From Clostridiales bacterium (GTDB lineage Bacteria > Bacillota > Clostridia > Lachnospirales > Lachnospiraceae), in contig JAJPYU010000266.1 in assembly GCA_021204765.1 (NCBI GenBank), forward strand, positions 1 through 13,500: a DNA stretch of 13,500 nt, written 5' to 3'. The notes beneath the pieces were generated by a model, which saw only the letters and a list, made by a program, of their open reading frames with translations, ran no database searches and was not told where the DNA came from. Below, piece after piece: positions 12,948-13,500 of this stretch; positions within the stretch are counted from its first letter, which is position 1, and the number at the start of each line of letters is the position of its first letter. A program made the position numbers and the translations under genes.

Positions 12948-13367
12948 TTGCCTATTTTCCGTAATTTTCTCATAGAGGGCTTCCAAATTTTTATCAGCAA
13001 CGGACCGCTTTAATTCGCATTCCCAGATTGTGATGACATTCCATCCCATTTCTTTTAAGCGTTTCTGGTTCTGCTCATCACGCTCGACGTTCCGGTCAAT
13101 TTTGCTGTGCCAATACTCCTCATTTGATGAAGGCCAGACAAACCGGCCACAGTCATGGTGATGCCAAAAACAGCCGTTGACGAACACGACGGTCTTGTAT
13201 TTTGAAAATACTAAGTCTGGGCATCCAGGAAGTTTCCGTACATTTTTACGGTATCGAAGACCGCGGGAGAAAAGGTATTTGCGTACCTTTTCTTCCGGTT
13301 TGGAATTCGTGCTGCGTATATGCGACATATTCTTTCTTCGGAGTTCTTTTAAAAGATTATCCGCCAT
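12945..13367 (-). CDS. vsr: Very short patch repair endonuclease Vsr
   Basis: Nicks DNA 5' of the T in T:G mismatches that arise by deamination of 5-methylcytosine, starting short-patch repair; 140 aa. Recognisable elements are the N-terminal SxxNMSHIRSTNSKPE-like region, LPGCPDLVF with the catalytic Asp, VFVNGCFWHHHDC with the zinc/active-site His and Cys residues, NVERDEQNQKRL, and GWNVITIWECEL. The start at 13367 is chosen because the encoded MADNLLKELRRKNMSHIRS matches the family N-terminus and GGAT precedes it; the frame extends to 13421, but those 18 residues overlap the previous gene. It is convergent with the methyltransferase. Only 4 nt separate its ATG from the stop of the partial gene upstream, so those two are probably one operon. 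Confidence 0.95.
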   Translation of the reverse strand: MADNLLKELRRKNMSHIRSTNSKPEEKVRKYLFSRGLRYRKNVRKLPGCPDLVFSKYKTVVFVNGCFWHHHDCGRFVWPSSNEEYWHSKIDRNVERDEQNQKRLKEMGWNVITIWECELKRSVADKNLEALYEKITENRQ

Positions 13368-13371
13368 ATGG

Positions 13372-13500
13372 TTATCCTTTTTCTTCTGGACGTGAAAAGT
13401 CCATGTAATACTGCTCGTCATCTATTTTGTAAAATGTTACTTCGGTTCCTGCGCCTGGTTTTTACGTGGTCGATGATGGCGATTACCAGATCCGAAACGG
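13372..13500 (-). pseudogene. 3' end of an unrecognised gene with an apparent frameshift
   Basis: Upstream of vsr on the same strand, two minus-strand frames each read protein-like over part of this stretch. From the edge, one frame gives SDLVIAIIDHVK. After a run of five A (plus-strand T at 13459-13463), a different frame gives PGAGTEVTFYKIDDEQYYMD, then FSRPEEKG and a TAA at 13374-13372. Removing one A joins them into one continuous protein end. The stop lies 4 nt before the vsr ATG, as expected for an operon partner. The family is not recognised; from context it could be a restriction endonuclease or other companion of the methyltransferase. The frameshift may be a real mutation, a phase-variable tract or a sequencing error. 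Confidence 0.5.

Noticed and set aside
1..13500. CRISPR arrays, tRNA or rRNA genes, transposase genes
   Set aside because: I saw no regularly spaced repeats, no tRNA or rRNA-like segments and no transposase or integrase motifs on either strand.

Overview
The window looks like a chromosomal segment of a Clostridia bacterium, most likely family Lachnospiraceae. This is inferred from moderate GC, strong AGGAGG-type ribosome sites, a Bacillus-type LexA (DinR) box before recA, the gene order recA-recX-rny, and the protein sequences. The species cannot be named from the sequence alone.

Positions 1-9680 are ordinary chromosomal genes, all on the + strand: an Hsp70/DnaK paralogue with an altered substrate-binding domain; recA under a textbook sigma-A promoter with a LexA box; recX; rny (RNase Y) with its own promoter overlapping the recX stop; an exodeoxyribonuclease III; a type I signal peptidase; a two-S1-domain RNA-binding protein; and a tightly coupled pair made of an unrecognised beta-rich protein and an SseB-like protein. 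Positions 9690-10700 hold queC (preQ0/queuosine synthesis). In front of it lie a hairpin-and-A-rich-tail element resembling a preQ1-I riboswitch and a terminator hairpin just before the ribosome site.

The intergenic regions are unusual. Two 134-nt elements (1790-1923 and 9690-9823) share nearly identical ends and an identical 15-nt loop, but their 24-bp central stems differ at nine positions, each matched by a compensating change on the opposite arm. A 17-nt fragment of the same element lies between queC and the next gene. Other multi-arm foldable intergenic sequences lie before lepB and before the 8221 gene. The 134-nt element is the best candidate here for something undescribed.

From about 11220 to the right edge the content changes to accessory DNA. 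An AraC-type regulator gene on the minus strand keeps only its C-terminal part; homology stops near 11221, next to an orphan terminator. Beyond this are an Xre-type regulator with a strong promoter overlapped by two dyads 30 bp apart, a DNA cytosine-5 methyltransferase overlapping it by one base, a convergent Vsr mismatch endonuclease, and the 3' end of another minus-strand gene that appears frameshifted in a run of five A. Together these look like a methyltransferase/Vsr (restriction-modification-type) island inserted into or beside the truncated araC gene.
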